Shown here one piece after another: positions 32,203 through 42,576 of a stretch of DNA of 64,000 nt. Origin of the DNA: Paramoeba atlantica (taxonomy: Eukaryota; Discosea); contig CDRNVI010000023.1 in assembly GCA_977017575.1 (NCBI GenBank), forward strand, positions 310,001 to 374,000, read 5' to 3'. The notes below the pieces were generated by a model. It searched no databases, was not told where the DNA came from, and saw nothing but the letters and a program-made list of their open reading frames with translations. The first letter of the stretch is position 1; each line of letters opens with the position of its first letter. Position numbers and translations under genes: made by a program.

Positions 32203-32958
32203 GAGTTTTCCATTCAGAAGGCGGATTAGACCATCTTCTGGATGATATTATTATTATTGGTCAAATGGCGTACGAAATAAAGTCTTATAAAAAAAATGCG
32301 AAAATCTTGAAAAATACGAAATGTGAGCATAGAAAAATGGATAAAAATCACGCAAATATATTCTAGCTGAGTTAATATGGAGATAATGAACGAAAACGCA
32401 CCTTTCTAAGGTGCACAACGGACGTACATGTCGTATCGCGAAGGAATTAGTTAAAAAGCTCCCACGAGCCGCTCAATCAATTGCGGGCAGTGAATGTGAA
32501 CGGGGTGTATATTCGTTTATGGAAATGTTTTATGATTGTTGTTTGGATAGTAGTATCTCGTATGATGTCATGGAAGAAGAAAAAGCATTTTAGTCTAATT
32601 TATGTTAAGATGTTAAGACATCTCAAACGGGGGGTTCAAATGAGGTGCATCATTCAATCGAAATGCAACGTACTAACTCTATACAAAATACAGTTCTGGA
32701 CAATGTACCGTTACAATCTTTTTGTTTCATGCACAGTGATAATCATACATCTTTTTAGAAGTTTTTGCTAAATATCAACAAACTACATAGTTTATGACAC
32801 CGGTTGCGAGGGGTTTCACGGGGAGTGTCTTTATGTCGTATCGGTCCTTCTTTTGCCTGCCTTAATCATGTCCGAAACTGCTGCTCCACACTCTCAAAAG
32901 GAGCATGTAGTAATCGACGTAGCAATCAGTATTCGGTGTAGTAATCAGTAACCAAAAT
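32203..32958. other. Intergenic, nothing recognised
   Basis: AT-rich. The two overlapping plus frames (32411, 32481) lack recognisable protein character. GTAGTAATCAGT is repeated near 32920-32950. Confidence 0.45.
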
Positions 32959-33130
32959 GTTGCGGTGGTTGTATAACTACCGCTCTACCCTCGATTATTG
33001 CAAAAAAAGTGAACAAAAACAGTGAAAATATAGAGGAACACAGTAATATAATAGAAGAAAATAATATAAAAGGGGGCTCCGGTGGTCCAAAATTGAAAAA
33101 AATGGGGGGTCTAGGGGGGGTTCATGGGGG
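32959..33130 (+). repeat. Family A left-end fragment
   Basis: The left hairpin and the conserved A/G-rich block extend through the G-run; the rest is missing. Confidence 0.7.
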
Positions 33131-33610
33131 GGGTCTAGTTTTGACATAGGGGAGCTCGCTTCGTATTTCAGAAGATCCTACTGGTGGTCGGTTTTCTTCG
33201 TCCTCTTGGATAAAAGTCAGAAAGCGCGAAGTTGACATGTTCATTTTGCTCGCGAAAAGTGGAAGTTGCGTTCGGAAGAACTTATCATGGTCCTCGGAAG
33301 CCATTACCTGATTTACAGGTTTCCCTCCTTTGGGATGCAGAACATTGGGCGATGGAGGGGGGGGTCTATGAGTACTCACCGAACGTGGAGCCCCTTCGGT
33401 AAATAATTCATTGAACCGACAGTCGACCATAAAAAAATCCTTTTTGCGCCTTTCAAGCCGCGACAGTTGCGTCCTAGTTTACCTGTATGAAGGCAACGCC
33501 CTACTGTGAGCGTTTTTAAGTGTGCGCCGCTGAATTTAATCTCGAAGGCATTGGCGATCGATTCCTTACATGAATAATTTATACCAAACACATCGTAAAA
33601 AGCTAACACA
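33131..33610 (-). other. Unidentified coding remnant
   Basis: Minus-strand reading gives protein-like sequence in more than one frame (for example CRFNELFTEGAPRSV and AFYDVFGINYSCKES), with no family recognised. It is probably a decayed mobile-element ORF. Confidence 0.3.
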
Positions 33611-33699
33611 TCTTCTTCCGGCTAACCCGATAGCCGAAATGCAGTACATCACGCGATAGTATTGTTATCTTTAATAAATCTTTATATAAATTATACAAA

Positions 33700-33716
33700 T
33701 TATTTCAACAATTCAG
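33700..33716 (+). promoter_or_regulatory. Candidate trans-splice acceptor for the BTB gene
   Basis: TTATTTCAACAATTCAG ends 31 bases before the ATG at 33747. Confidence 0.3.
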
Positions 33717-33746
33717 GTTGTTCGCTTCACATTTTCTAAACGTTAC

Positions 33747-34904
33747 ATGTCTCCTCTCCTGCGTCTCAATGTCGGGGGAAAGTTCTTTACCACGCTACGC
33801 AGCACCCTGGAGCGTAGCCCTGTGCTGCTGGACCAACTCGCCCACCTCCCCCGGGACCCGAGCAACCCCTCCGTACCTTTCCTCGACATGGACCCAGCTG
33901 TCTTTCGTTACGTGCTGCACTACTTGCGTACCGGCGACCGTGCCGCGCTTCGTCCTCGAACCCCGCTGTTGGCTTCTGGGATTTACCACACCCTCGCGGC
34001 TTGGGAGATTTTACCGAAATGTATGAAAACAAGCCATGAAAAAACGAGCGAACAGCAGCCCCCGAATCGTCTCGTCGTACATCTCTGCGACCAGTTTCAA
34101 CAAGATGTGGGGGTGAAACGACATGGGATTAGTATTTGCTACGGCTCCCCCGGGTTTGCGGTATCGGCGCTCACCCGGAGGATTCGAAAAGAGCTTCGAT
34201 CACAGCTCGCGAGTACGTACTGGCAGATTCACAAAACCCACGAGCGGGCGGCGTTTTTCCAATGCACGAAGATACCGACCGGAACTGCGGATTTGCTGCT
34301 CACGACGGTGACGCAGCAGGTGATTGAACATACCGAGTCCCAGGGGTACTCGCTGGATAATTCATACGTGACCATGACCCCGGATCCGGGACATTTACAA
34401 ATTCGTCTGATTCTGCATTGTTTGTTGTTTAAACGAGACCGCCCATTGGTACTCGGTGGAGGAAGGGAGGAGATGGAGGACATGAAGGCATCGAGTTTGT
34501 TGGAAACAACGTCAGCACAAGAAGAAGGGGTGGGTGGGGAAGCCAACCCGATTGAGGGGTGGAAATTGGATGATAATAAGGGGACAGAAGAAAACAACAA
34601 AGAATATAGGGCAGGCAGTTCTGAAGCTGCAACGGGCAATGGCGCGCTGCATTCGGATTCCGAAAATATTTATGATGAAAATGGAAATGTCATTCATCCT
34701 GGATCGCTTCCGCTTCCAAGTGGTGCCCCGCAGTCCCCCAAATGGGCGACGCTTGAATCAAAAGACGAAACAAAAGATGTTGTGAAAAAAGAAGGTAGCG
34801 GGATAACGGGTATTGCCCCCACTCTTACTGACGTCGGTCATCAAATTGGGCCCATTCCTCCCAAGATTATGTCCGATCGGTTGGAAGGCATTTGGCCGGA
34901 ATGA
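33747..34904 (+). CDS. BTB/POZ (K+ channel T1-type) domain protein
   Basis: A 385-residue cytosolic protein. Residues 3-~85 form a BTB_2/T1 tetramerisation domain: LRLNVGGKFFTTLRSTLERS, then FLDMDPAVFRYVLHYLRTGD. This domain makes homo-oligomers and, in KCTD-type proteins, links substrates to Cullin-3 ubiquitin ligases; no channel membrane segments follow. Residues ~95-235 form a folded region with no recognised domain (VVHLCDQFQQDVGVKRHGIS). The last ~150 residues are acidic and low-complexity. Base composition changes from C-rich in the first third to G/A-rich in the last third. The start is the first ATG, conserved in spacing with an upstream TTCAG. Confidence 0.8.
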   Translation: MSPLLRLNVGGKFFTTLRSTLERSPVLLDQLAHLPRDPSNPSVPFLDMDPAVFRYVLHYLRTGDRAALRPRTPLLASGIYHTLAAWEILPKCMKTSHEKTSEQQPPNRLVVHLCDQFQQDVGVKRHGISICYGSPGFAVSALTRRIRKELRSQLASTYWQIHKTHERAAFFQCTKIPTGTADLLLTTVTQQVIEHTESQGYSLDNSYVTMTPDPGHLQIRLILHCLLFKRDRPLVLGGGREEMEDMKASSLLETTSAQEEGVGGEANPIEGWKLDDNKGTEENNKEYRAGSSEAATGNGALHSDSENIYDENGNVIHPGSLPLPSGAPQSPKWATLESKDETKDVVKKEGSGITGIAPTLTDVGHQIGPIPPKIMSDRLEGIWPE

Positions 34905-35080
34905 CGTTGCTGTAGTGCTGTGCTGGAATAAACTATGTTGAGATAGTGTGCTTTCAACTTACAGGAAATACAGAACTTAGCATTGTTGTGCCCCCCCCAA
35001 CAGAAAAGAGTTCTCAACGCATTTTTTGACCCTGCTGCAGACCAGGCACGTACGATATTGAGGTAGTCAAAACACTATTT
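34905..35080. other. Short intergenic spacer
   Basis: Contains the 3' UTR of the BTB gene. No feature was recognised. Confidence 0.4.
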
Positions 35081-35081
35081 A

Positions 35082-35716
35082 CAGTGCTCGCAAAAATTAG
35101 TAAAACTTTTATTGTAAAATATATAAAAACGTTTTACTAATTAAAAATTCACTAATTTTTGTTTTACTAATTTTTGCACTGCCCCAAAAAATTTGCCAAC
35201 TTGATAAAATCAATTTTTACAGAAACGGTATTTCTGTCGTTTGAGTAGGTTGTCTCCTCTAAGGTCGGCGTTAGTACCATCTGCAAAATGGTAATGCTAG
35301 GGAAGGCCGCGAGGAGGTCCCGACCATGCTTCCCCATGCTGAGTGTGTCAGTCTTCAGTGAAGCGTATTACAAAGAAAATCCTTACAAAGAATATTCCCC
35401 AAAAAGGGATTGACTTTTACCCCCTCCCATACAATGTCCCTACATGAGCATTTTCTTCAATATGAAAAAAATCTCTTAAATACAAGAGAGAAAAACACCC
35501 AAAGAAAATAATATTAATAAAAATCTTGCTCACAGAAATCTTGCTCGCTTTCGTGCGACATAGTAATCTGAAAACTTTTCGTAAAAAAAATAGCATTCCG
35601 AAAAAAAGAAAAAAAGGTAAGGTGTAAAACCTGAATTTTTCAAAATGTTTTACTAATTAAAAATTTACTAATTTTTGTTTTACGAATTATTGTTACACTA
35701 ATAATTGTGTGCACTG
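35082..35716. mobile_element. TA-flanked Tc1/mariner-type MITE (CAGTGC ends)
   Basis: The outer ends are CAGTGCTCGCAAAAATTAGT on the left and TAATTGTGTGCACTG on the right, flanked exactly by TA (35080-35081 and 35717-35718). Subterminal TTTTACTAATTAAAAATT blocks recur at both sides (~35130 and ~35650). The 635-bp interior has no transposase. Confidence 0.75.
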
Positions 35717-35785
35717 TAAATCGAAAAAATCATCACAATGGATTAGCTTTCACATTTCAGAGGTATTTTACTTACCCTATTTCAT

Positions 35786-36973
35786 ACCCTGGATGTGGTA
35801 ATGTGGTAATTTACAACATGTGTGGTAATAGGTGGTAATTACCACATTTTAATTACCCGATTATCACATTCGAAAGCTACTCGAGATTTGACGCGCATTC
35901 GTCGACGTAACAGCTGCAGGAAGCACAGATGGAGTAACCTTTGCCCATGTTCCAATTATTTTACGCATATCTTTGAAAGCAAGCTCCCGTTCGGTTTGAA
36001 CTAGCACAACTTTTTTATAACTATACTGCATGCTTCAATATAATGAATTCTTGAAAAATACAAACATAATACAGGGGGGAAATTAAGTTGTGTCAGCAAA
36101 AGTCGTGTTAATTTCTGGGATTAACACGACTTTTGTTGACACAACTTTTGTCCCCTCCATCAGTGCCAGAGTGTCATGTAATACCCCTGAAACCGCACTC
36201 TCGATGGTCAAGTGACCTTCGCTCCAAAGGAAAGGAGTGAGTATGCACCCATTTTACCAAAAATAAAGAACCATTCTATTTTTTAACATATTTTTTTTCC
36301 TCACCAGGTTTTCGCATTAACACGACTTTTGTTGACACAACTTTTGTTGCCTAGACTTTGGTTGACATAACTTTTCCCCCCAGTGACTCGACATGTACAA
36401 CCTACTCGCAGAACATCATTGATACGAGCTCAGAAACCTGAAGGGACCACTTAGAACCCGTGGTGTTACAATGAAGATACATGTATAGAAGACAAGCGCT
36501 TTTTTTCAAATGATACATTTCGCCCCTCTAAAGTGGGAGAACTGCTACCCTAGTCGCCCAGTCCAAACGGGATATCCAACCTGAAGTTTCGCGAGTATTT
36601 CGGGATCAGGGACTATTTTTCCTATGCGCCCAACTGAGGAGTCTCACGTAGTTCACGAATCAACTCGCGAGGTTTTTATTCGCCAGAGATTCAATCCAAA
36701 CCTCCCATGCAAGAGGAACATGCGGAAATTTTCGCCGGGTCAGCTATCTGCAATTCCTGCATCGACGCCTAATGGTCATCTTCCCCCAGATCTTGCTTTG
36801 TAAGTCTCCACCTGTAAGTAAAATCATGGTCTGCAGCTTAGGATACAAAAAAGCTCCGAATCAGAATTTCATTTTTCGCTCAAATTAGTACATATAGATA
36901 ATGAGGTAATGAAAAAGTGTTAATTACCACTTTAGCACATATTCTGTAATTACCACATTAGCACATCCAGGGT
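35786..36973. mobile_element. MITE with 25-bp TIRs (CCCTGGATGTG ends)
   Basis: 35787-35811 and 36948-36972 are inverted repeats matching at 24 of 25 positions (CCCTGGATGTGGTAATGTGG and complement). GTGGTAATT words are repeated just inside each end. The interior is non-coding and carries another element at 36072-36384. No clear target duplication was found. Confidence 0.7.
36072..36384. mobile_element. Nested MITE (CAGGGGGGAAA ends)
   Basis: The terminal inverted repeats, about 30 bp, contain AAGTTRTGTCA and ACTTTTGTTGACA words behind a G/C run. An internal perfect-looking hairpin at ~36083-36151 repeats the same words, so each end motif occurs several times. It is inserted within the CCCTGGATGTG element. 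Confidence 0.65.
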
Positions 36974-37083
36974 GTGCTTTAATGTATCTCGAAGACTAGC
37001 ATAAAAGAAGCTTTGCACTTTCTACTCCGAATGTTTCGTATCTTGTCTTTCTTATGGTTTTTGATTTCTATACAACATTTTTC

Positions 37084-38436
37084 ATGTCTCTCATACGCAC
37101 ACTCCTGGCATCAGATACACAATCGACTGTACGTCTAGGTAAGGTTACTGGAGCTTCACTACCAGTGGAATATGATTTAATGCAATTCTTACAAGGCGTA
37201 GAGAATCATCATTCTACCTGGGGTACGAGTACGCCAGCGTGTGAATGGAAACATATCGATTGCGATATATCTGGCAATGTAGTCGATCTGCAGTGGTCGC
37301 ATTTACACCTTCGTGGTGAGCTGAATCTGAAATATTTGCCCGTCATATTGGTGAATCTACAATAAAAATACAGTTTCTGTACCTTGTTGGTACATTTTCC
37401 TAGCTCATCATTTCTCTCCCGGAAACGGGCATATTTTTACTATGTTAATTCCCGTTTCCGGATGGCGCTAGGAGAGGAACTGTCCCTCTTGTCGCAAAGT
37501 AGGGGTGCGCCTCCCTTCCCTCATCTCCCAGCACCCCGCTCGGAACACGGTTCCGAGTCCCCATGCGCTGCAGGACCCTACTACGGGACCACGCGTCGTG
37601 CCTCCACCATCCGGCGACACCGGTACTGCTGCGCGCAGGAGGCTTCCATATACCGGAAGTCTCCTACACGGCGAGCAAACACGTTGTATGCGTGTTCTAG
37701 AGGATGCTCTATGCACCTCTCTTGCTCACCAGCCGTGGCGGATTCTGTGGGACCCCGATGCCCATGATGCATCATGAACCATGACTCCATTTGCCAGCAT
37801 GCATCCATGGCCCTGACCATGTTGTATCATGAACCATGGAAGTTATTTGTAGCATGTACGATGGGAATACCATTCGCGTCCCACAAATCCGTATGTCTTC
37901 CCTGGCAGGACTGCGCTCTCTTCCCGTCTCGGGACATCTTATCCCGATGAAGCCGTTCTTTTCGTTTCCCCAGGAGGATATGCCGTGCTTTTCCCGGTGT
38001 CGTAGAGTGAGGCGACAGGTTCAGCAGGGAGCGCCCTTTGCGTCACCCCTGCTGAGCCCAGTATCTCTACAGGTTTTCGCCCTGTATGAATAAAACCTTT
38101 CATCGTAATGAATTTTCGGGAAATTTTGATTTTGAAGTACTGCCTCCAAGATTAGAAATAATTTCTTTATCTGGCAACCAATTTACGGGCACCCCAAACC
38201 TCTGTAATCTGCCCATGCTAGAATACGCCTCCATCAGTCACAACGAATTTCAAGGTTATATGAACTTTTATTCGCTCCCGCTAACCTTGACCCATTTGTT
38301 TTTGAAATTTAACAGTAAATTGGAAGGTTACTTGAACGTAGGTGGTGTACTGAAGAATTTGTATTACAATGTTGGGGGGACGCGGATTAAAGTGAGTAAT
38401 GGGAGACTAAAACAAGTAATGAGATCATACAAATAA
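37084..38436 (+). pseudogene. LRR gene split by a 735-bp insertion
   Basis: An LRR gene of the KVTGASLP subgroup. The ATG at 37084 was chosen over 37054 because MSLIRTLLASDTQ matches the start of the gene at 21945. The first part (37084-37360) has the linker RLGKVTGASLPVEYDL, the cap (TPACEWKHIDC; the usual Trp-x-Gly-Val is altered) and LRR 1. The second part (38096-38436) has HRNEFSGNFDFEVLPP, SGNQFTGTPNLCNLP and the family end VLKNLYYNVGGTRIKVSNG. Removing 37361-38095 exactly (735 = 3 x 245) joins the parts in frame at the place predicted by the paralogue. As it stands the frame stops just inside the insertion, so the gene is dead unless the insert is removed from RNA or DNA. Confidence 0.8.
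37361..38095 (+). mobile_element. Insertion headed by a spliced-leader-like sequence
   Basis: The edges are direct repeats AATAAAA (37361-37367, 38089-38095), inside which lie ATACAG and CTGTAT as short inverted ends. 37369-37389 (TACAGTTTCTGTACCTTGTT then G) matches the 3' half of the euglenozoan spliced-leader exon and is followed by GTACAT as a donor. Behind it come stems CCTAGC/GCTAGG (37399-37404, 37467-37472), GGGGTGC/GCACCCC and CTCGGAAC/GTTCCGAG (37539-37557). 37600-37815 is shared with the inverted copy at 49018-49440; the rest is unique here. It could be a retroposed composite SINE, a DNA element, or a non-conventional intron. Confidence 0.6.
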
Positions 38437-38740
38437 ATATGTTTTACTTAGGTAAGTCTTTAGTGGCAGAAATGGTCCTGATTTATTTTAAGATAGTAGA
38501 CTAGCTTACTGGCAACTTCTTTCCTTTTTCGGTCAAACTAAAGCAAATTCGGCCCTTTTGTTCAATTATTGTTAAATATTCTCACCGCTAAATACCGTCC
38601 GATCCATAATTGAGGAATAACTTTAAATAGTGCGCAAGATTTTAAGAGATTAAGTATTGCACTAATTGAATGCGAAAGACATTATAGCTATGTGAAAGAT
38701 ATAATGTGAAAGACAATGTACATCTCAATGTACATCTTAA

Positions 38741-39231
38741 TGCACACTGATAATGTATATAGGCACACTGATAATGCATAAAACTCGCACACTGATAATA
38801 CATAATGCACATTGATAATGCATAATTGACACTGATAGTGCATGAAGACTATATTCATACAAAGACTGTTTTTTCTGATAATTTTTGCTGCATTTTAGTA
38901 TGAGTGAACCGCGTGTACGGTGGAATTGTTGGGCTTCGCAAATTGCTTCCCACTAACGTCAGACGTTTTTGTCCTGCAGACGGGTAAACAAGGTCTTATC
39001 ATCATTACGGGTTGGGTATGGTGGAATTGATGGGCCTCGCAAATTGCTTCCCACTAACTTCAGACGTTTTTCTATTGCAGACGGGGAAACAAGGTCTTGG
39101 CTTTACTACGGGTTGGGTATGGTGAAATTGTTGGGCTTACCTTTGAAGGGCTTACCCAAAATATGCATTATCAGTGTGCGAGTTTTATGCATTATCAGTG
39201 CGCGAGTTTTATGCATTATCAGTGTGCGAGT
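38741..39231. repeat. Element with multiplied termini and internal tandem
   Basis: The left side has five irregular copies of CACACTGATAATGCAT; the right side has three copies of ATGCATTATCAGTGTGCGAG, the inverse word. Between them, 38919-39140 holds just over two units of a 101-bp tandem repeat beginning TGGAATTGTTGGGCTTCGCA. A related single block lies near 41820-41850. Confidence 0.65.
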
Positions 39232-40153
39232 TTTTATCCCCGCCCCCCTGGACCCCGCCCTGGACCCCCTGGTTCCCCGAGTCCAAAATACATCGGGGGT
39301 CATTTTTCTAAAACACATCATTTGTTCTCCCTTTTTTATGCTTTGTTACATGTATAATATTTTCTTTCGCGTTTTAGCTTGTTTTCTTTGTGTTTGATAG
39401 ATCTCGTTCCTTTATTCCTTTTTTTTATGGAGAAATCTTTGCCACAACCCGCTCGACCACCACCCAGTGTCCAACCGGCAGGCTTTTCTTGATCGAGTAA
39501 GCTGGCCACCTTCCAGTGGTAAGATGAATGATTATTTCCACTCACGCACCTCCCCCCAACCTGGACCCGGCTTCGCCCTCCCCTATACCTTCCATATGTA
39601 ATATCCTTCGGTATGTGTTTATATCCCCCTGGAGTCCCCTAGACCCCCCACCCGGATTCTCCAGCGAACTCCATAGCCGAAAAAACGACAAGTACCTTTG
39701 CCATTGGTGTCTCCTGGGACCTGACTGGGTTTGCATTTTACTGGTTTCAGCCCTCTTATGAATCGGACGGTAGGGGAAATGTGGTAGTTGTAGGGTGGTG
39801 TATATGGAGGCCTTCACGCAACTCGTGGGCCTCACCAGTAGTACAAGTGAGGTTACCTATTTTTTATGTTAACTATTCTGCAAAAACGTAAAAATTTTAG
39901 GGGTTGAATTTTTTTAGCGATCCAGTTTTTTTCAAAAAACCAAACAATGTGCAATCTTCGCTGAATTCCACCTTATTTTATAATAACACTCAATGGGTTA
40001 AGGTGTTAAATGAGATCATGTTATTTTTCACGTGAGAACATGTGAACTCTTCCTCATAGTTTGTCACCGCAAATAATGTATCCGCATATTTCCTCCTAGG
40101 GACGATAATATTGTGTTGCTTTTTGCTTCATAATTACTACTATAGTAACATTG
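39232..40153. other. Intergenic, scattered repeat pieces
   Basis: 39235-39300 has C-run sequence like that of family A. 39727-39758 is a 32-bp exact match to the tail-coding part of the LRR gene at 1178. 39762-39785 resembles a family B end. The small frames are unsupported. AG at 40144-40145 lies 9 bases before the next ATG. Confidence 0.45.
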
Positions 40154-41701
40154 ATGGAATCGCATTCTGCATCACAAAGCTTTTCTCCGGAGCCGTGCGA
40201 GCCGCCGCCTTCCCGCACGTTACATCCCAACCCACCTGTCTTCTCCCCTGAACTCGAAACAAACCATCCAAACGCAGCTCACGAAGGGTTTCCCAATTCT
40301 GATAATCCTTCCGGTCACGTCTCTTCCGAGGAGACCAGCCATTCCGAACCATTTCTTGTGGACCCTGTCCCCACAGAACACTCCTCACAAAACCGAGCCT
40401 CTCACTCAACTCCCACGTTCGAAAATCATCCACCCCCTCCTGAACCTCCTTTCCATGATTCTTTTTTCGACCCCCCGCACCCTCCTCAAGATACGAAAAA
40501 GAGCGAACAGCCCTCCCCCCTTTCTACCCGAGAGTTTCCTCCCCGACGTCTTCGCTCCTTATTCTCCTCTTCCTCCTCCTCTCAACCCCTCAAACGGTTG
40601 GCTTCCCTTTCCCACCCTCTCCGCCGACCCCTCCCCACCTCCTCTCATCATGGATCACATTACCCCACACGTACTCGGGTGGCCTTGCAGCCTTCTGCTC
40701 CTGCCCCTGCTCCTTCACGAGAGTCTTCTGCTGCTGCTGCTTCCTTATCCGACCCTGCTGCTTCTTTTTCTTCTTCTTCTTTTTCTTTTTCTAATCCCAC
40801 TACAAATTCTTTATTCTCTCCACAACAACAACAACAACAACATGACCAACAACAAAAGAATACCAAACAACAGCAACACGATTTCTTCTTTTCTGAAATC
40901 CGTGACGCCCTTCGTCGTCTCGACAACGCCTCCGAGAGCTGTTCCCAGGACCTGGCCTCGATCCACACCCAGTTCGAGGGGGTGCTGGTCCACCAGGAGC
41001 AGCTCACGGGGCGGATGGCAGAGAACACCCAGCACGTGCGGTACATCCTCACACGGCTGTCCGCGCTGCAGCAGTCCCAGAACCGGCTGAAGGGGAAAGG
41101 GGGGCTGCTGCGGGGGGTGCTGGGCTACGCCTACTCCCCGTTGGTGTTTTGGTTTAAAGGGGTGTGGCTGGTGGTGCATTTCGTGCTCGGCACCCTGAGG
41201 GGGTTGTGGTTGTGGCAAAGGGGGGTGAGAGCGCTCACGGGAGGGGGCGGGGGGAGCAAGGAAAGAGGGAAAAGGCAAGGGAAGGGGGAAGAGGGGGTGG
41301 TGCGCCATTTTTGGACACACCCGTGGTGGAGCCTTTGGCGGCGTTCGGGGAGTAATCGGACTTCGGAGTCGGGAAAAGGGGGTGGGGAGATCGGCACGGC
41401 GGTGGGAAAAGAAGGCTCGGGTTTCCAGGTTTCGGATCCTAGAGTTTCGTTGCCGAGCGTATTGGAAGGCGAGAGCGCAGAAGGAGGTCGCGAAGGAAAC
41501 TCTTCAACGCCCTTGTTGAGAAATGTAGAAGAGCGCGTTTCGGATGAGACCGCCCCACTTAATCTTAAAGTATCAGAGGCGGAGAATAGTGAATTTCGAC
41601 CCTTACCCCGTCGTTTGAGCACTCACTCGCTAAGCACTCGCACAGATTCCGATGCTCATTCTCTTTTATATCGGTTGAAAGGGGTTCCTTTGGAGTCCTG
41701 A
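40154..41701 (+). CDS. Proline-rich protein with coiled coil and membrane-like segment
   Basis: A 515-residue protein starting at the first ATG. Residues 1-~240 are Pro/Ser/His-rich and disordered, with a poly-Gln stretch encoded by CAA repeats (~40820-40860). A helical, coiled-coil-prone region follows (FFSEIRDALRRLDNASESCS through MAENTQHVRYILTRLSALQQ, residues ~245-310). Next come one or two hydrophobic Trp-rich stretches (YSPLVFWFKGVWLVVHFVLG, ~325-350) that could be a hairpin membrane anchor. The rest is charged and disordered. No family was recognised. The layout (disordered head, coiled coil, membrane segment) would suit an organelle-tethering or peroxin-like protein, but that is inference. 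The coding strand is C-rich before ~40650 and G-rich after ~41080. Confidence 0.65.
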   Translation: MESHSASQSFSPEPCEPPPSRTLHPNPPVFSPELETNHPNAAHEGFPNSDNPSGHVSSEETSHSEPFLVDPVPTEHSSQNRASHSTPTFENHPPPPEPPFHDSFFDPPHPPQDTKKSEQPSPLSTREFPPRRLRSLFSSSSSSQPLKRLASLSHPLRRPLPTSSHHGSHYPTRTRVALQPSAPAPAPSRESSAAAASLSDPAASFSSSSFSFSNPTTNSLFSPQQQQQQHDQQQKNTKQQQHDFFFSEIRDALRRLDNASESCSQDLASIHTQFEGVLVHQEQLTGRMAENTQHVRYILTRLSALQQSQNRLKGKGGLLRGVLGYAYSPLVFWFKGVWLVVHFVLGTLRGLWLWQRGVRALTGGGGGSKERGKRQGKGEEGVVRHFWTHPWWSLWRRSGSNRTSESGKGGGEIGTAVGKEGSGFQVSDPRVSLPSVLEGESAEGGREGNSSTPLLRNVEERVSDETAPLNLKVSEAENSEFRPLPRRLSTHSLSTRTDSDAHSLLYRLKGVPLES

Positions 41702-42576
41702 AGATAGGATGCAAAGAACGAAAATTAGCTGTTTTTCCAAACACATTGAGTATTTGCACTCATAGTAGTCCTGTAACGTCGCTGTGGTAGCTGTTTCGTA
41801 AAACATGGTGGTTGTTCGGGTTCGCGAATTGCTTCCCATGAGCGTTACGTCGGATATGGATCCGGGTATTCAACTTGTTAAAATGTTCAAACAGATCGTT
41901 TGTCGCCGAAGCAATGTGGTCTTATCCCTCTCTGGCACCGAAGCCTGTACCAGCGGGACGTAGGCGCCCGTGCAGATGACAAGTCGTTCACACGGAAAAC
42001 ACCTCGAAAGGTTCCAAAGGGAGTGCTTTCCGCTGTGTGGGTCAGCTATGAAAATGTTGTGTTGGCGCCGGATGGCCCAGTCAGCAAATTGTTTAGGTCT
42101 GCGTTTTGGGTTTTTCCGCCGGCCCGCCGTAAGAAGACACCGGTTTTTCTCTTAGCACACGCCGAGTCAGGACGGTGTATTCCTGGCCTGTAGTAAAACC
42201 TCATAAGGTGGCCGAAAACGGCTGGATGATTAAATGATGTGTGATTAAATGATGTGTCGCGAAGCGTGTGTGTCGCGCGAATTCTCTTGTAACTGCAATA
42301 GAGTTGCAGGCGTTCCCGTAGTCGAGCCCTGGCCGTCCACGTAGTATTGGCCCACATCTCCTACTTCTATTTAACTCTCCTGCTGCTATTCTTTCTTCTG
42401 GTGTTATTTGATTGAGATATCTCCACATATCTCCGGCTATCTGCAGCTATTCTCCATTGTAAGGGGCAGAATGAAGTAGGGACTTAGTTTCGGTTTGCGG
42501 AGATAGGATCTTTCATGTTTGTATACCGTAATAGTTCACTTAAAAAATAGTTCTAAATGCCTGTTCAATCATTTTC
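41702..42576. other. Intergenic, weak repeat similarity
   Basis: 41820-41850 resembles the 101-bp tandem unit at 38919. The plus frame at 41900-42193 is not supported by any recognisable protein pattern. GATTAAATGATGTGT is duplicated near 42226-42256. Confidence 0.4.

Noticed and set aside
33122-33609. A host gene upstream of the BTB gene on the minus strand
   Set aside because: Coding character is spread over more than one frame, with no recognised domain; it is more likely mobile-element debris.
37384-37777. Coding frames inside the 735-bp insertion and its copy at 49 kb
   Set aside because: The two copies differ by changes that do not respect codons, and the conserved features are RNA stems rather than protein.
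39169-39235. A CRISPR-like array of short repeats
   Set aside because: The three 24-bp units are contiguous with no spacers and have an inverted partner on the left; the host is a eukaryote.
41900-42193. A 97-residue plus-strand gene
   Set aside because: No recognisable protein pattern, an alternative frame of similar length overlaps it, and nearby DNA resembles a tandem repeat.
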